In this document: one piece after another, positions 62,855 to 64,000 of the stretch | Numbering within the stretch: position 1 is the stretch's first letter | Layout of the letters: every line of letters begins with the position of its first letter | Assembly: GCA_905116865.2 (NCBI GenBank) | Contig: CAJHNH020000206.1 | Span: forward strand, 246,561 to 310,560 | Length of the DNA: 64,000 nt | Reading direction: 5' to 3' | Origin: Candidula unifasciata | Taxonomy: Eukaryota > Mollusca > Gastropoda > Stylommatophora > Geomitridae | Translations under genes and position numbers: made by a program | Notes under the pieces: generated by a model | The model's input: the letters and a program-made list of their open reading frames with translations, nothing else | The model's database searches: none | Told to the model about the DNA's origin: nothing

Positions 62855-63700
62855 GTACCTCCTCTTTTTACTTTGTTCCAATGACCTTTTCAATACCTTG
62901 AGAGATGACATAATATGTCCGACCGACCAGAAGACAGCTGTTGATACTTCAACACTATCAAGTGCCTCCAGTCCAAGGTTTAGCCACTACAGACTGCCAC
63001 CATCTGCGGCTTGCACCGAGAAATACCAAGTGATATTCGATTTCTTCAAACCCCATCCGGGGTATACTTAGGTTGGTCTATAATGACAGTATAATTTAAA
63101 GATCCCCAGAGATCTTGAAGTCACCTAAACCCATGAAGTATTCTGGTATTGTACCAGTTTCAACTGTGAAGAAGAAGACTACACATGTGACTATGGAGAG
63201 GAGACTGACAGCAAAGGCCAGTCACTAAGCTGAGTATAACTATTGGAAATCGGAAGGTGCAGCAATCCCGACACTGTGTACCTAAAAGTACCTTCGCCCT
63301 ATCACATCACCAAAGTGGTGATGTTCTCTGAATCACGGCAGTCTAGGAGTTATTCTTCACTAATTGACACATCACTTGTGTCTTACTTTCCTATATGCTA
63401 TTCTCACTTGTCAGCTACATGAGACTGTCCATACTGTTTGAACTTATTACATAATGCATTTGCTATCTTGAAAACAACCTTGTTGGTGTCTAGTGTTTCA
63501 CAGTTTACTTTAGTTAGGTCTTTGTGTGTTTTGATATTCAGTCAGATTTCATTTCTACTGTGTTTTTGACTGTGATAGTGATCCTATCCAGTCTGGGGAA
63601 CAGTCAAGTGGTAAGGAACTCTGGCTAAGTTGTGCCCAGGAATATCTGTGGAAATTCTGTGGAGCCAACTACTTGAGTTACCTCATCTCTTGAGCGGTGT
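62855..63700. other. Stretch without recognised features
   Basis: A 234-base open frame on the + strand from 63630 runs into the CA-rich repeat and is not supported as coding. No domain or RNA signature was seen. Confidence 0.45.
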
Positions 63701-63724
63701 TGAATGGTGTTTTTTTTTAGCTGC

Positions 63725-64000
63725 GGAAAACACATACATACGCAAAGACACACTCGTAGACACACAAACACACACACAATCGCAGAGAAACACTCACACA
63801 CACATGATGATGCTCACGCAGACATATACACACACAGACACACAGACAGACACACAACCATAGACGCACACGCGCAGACGCATACGCAGACATACATACA
63901 CATAGGCACGCCCACAGTTACACATACAGACACACAAACGCAAACACAAACGCAGACGTACATAAACACAATCACACATAGACATACATGCACATAGACA
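63725..64000. repeat. CA-rich microsatellite (ACAC/AGACAC) to window end
   Basis: Imperfect ACACACA, CAGACACACA and ACATACACA words fill the end of the window. The reverse strand reads as Cys/Val-rich, which explains the spurious frames. Confidence 0.9.

Noticed and set aside
63630..63997. Thr/His-rich frames at the right end
   Set aside because: They arise from the CA-rich microsatellite.

Overview
The window looks like intron-rich, repeat-dense DNA from an invertebrate animal, most likely a mollusc and perhaps a gastropod. The reasons are small exons with GT-AG introns of 0.4 to 6 kb, many non-LTR retrotransposon 3' ends, tRNA-headed SINEs, several kinds of minisatellite, an interstitial CCCTAA tract, and one secreted protein combining lustrin-type cysteine-rich, WAP and EGF modules. 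The taxon is inferred from composition, not from a database match.

The main gene runs on the + strand from about 3.4 to 38.8 kb. I assembled 18 coding exons by eye. All have canonical splice sites and compatible phases. Together they give 3308 nt of uninterrupted frame ending in TAA at 38793, about 1101 residues. The 5' end with the start codon and signal peptide was not found and is probably left of the window. The gene consists of three tandem copies of an exon cassette. A full cassette is a small Cys-rich module, a lustrin-like module, WAP, a Cys-rich module, paired CGGC modules, and a second WAP. An EGF exon follows cassette 1 only. Cassettes 1 and 2 (3.4-14.4 and 15.4-27.3 kb) are nearly identical even in parts of their introns. 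Cassette 3 (29.0-38.8 kb) is more diverged and ends in one long fused exon. In the five split WAP domains a phase-0 intron falls just after the first Cys-Pro. The protein carries six WAP-like domains in all.

The introns hold most of the other structure. Intron 1 has a 3.2 kb fold-back element with tandemly repeated arms. The E11-E12 intron (18.2-23.9 kb) has a block of about 5 kb missing from the sister intron of cassette 1: a long hairpin, a 5'-truncated LINE ending in (AT)n, an LTR with a tRNA-Pro-like primer-binding site, and a 370-codon zinc-knuckle ORF. Cassette 3 introns carry minisatellites of about 46, 15 and 22/42 bp and a pogo-like MITE.

From 39 kb to the end there is no confidently complete gene. 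The region holds LINE fragments of at least six types, SINEs, a roughly 55-copy 23-bp minisatellite (43.9-45.2 kb), a degenerate 2.2 kb antisense LINE (53.7-56.0 kb), one probable terminal exon on the minus strand (57.65-58.26 kb), one possible + strand exon (62.74-62.85 kb) and a 17-base gap. The first 2.1 kb is a GAA/AAG tract followed by nested LINE 3' ends.
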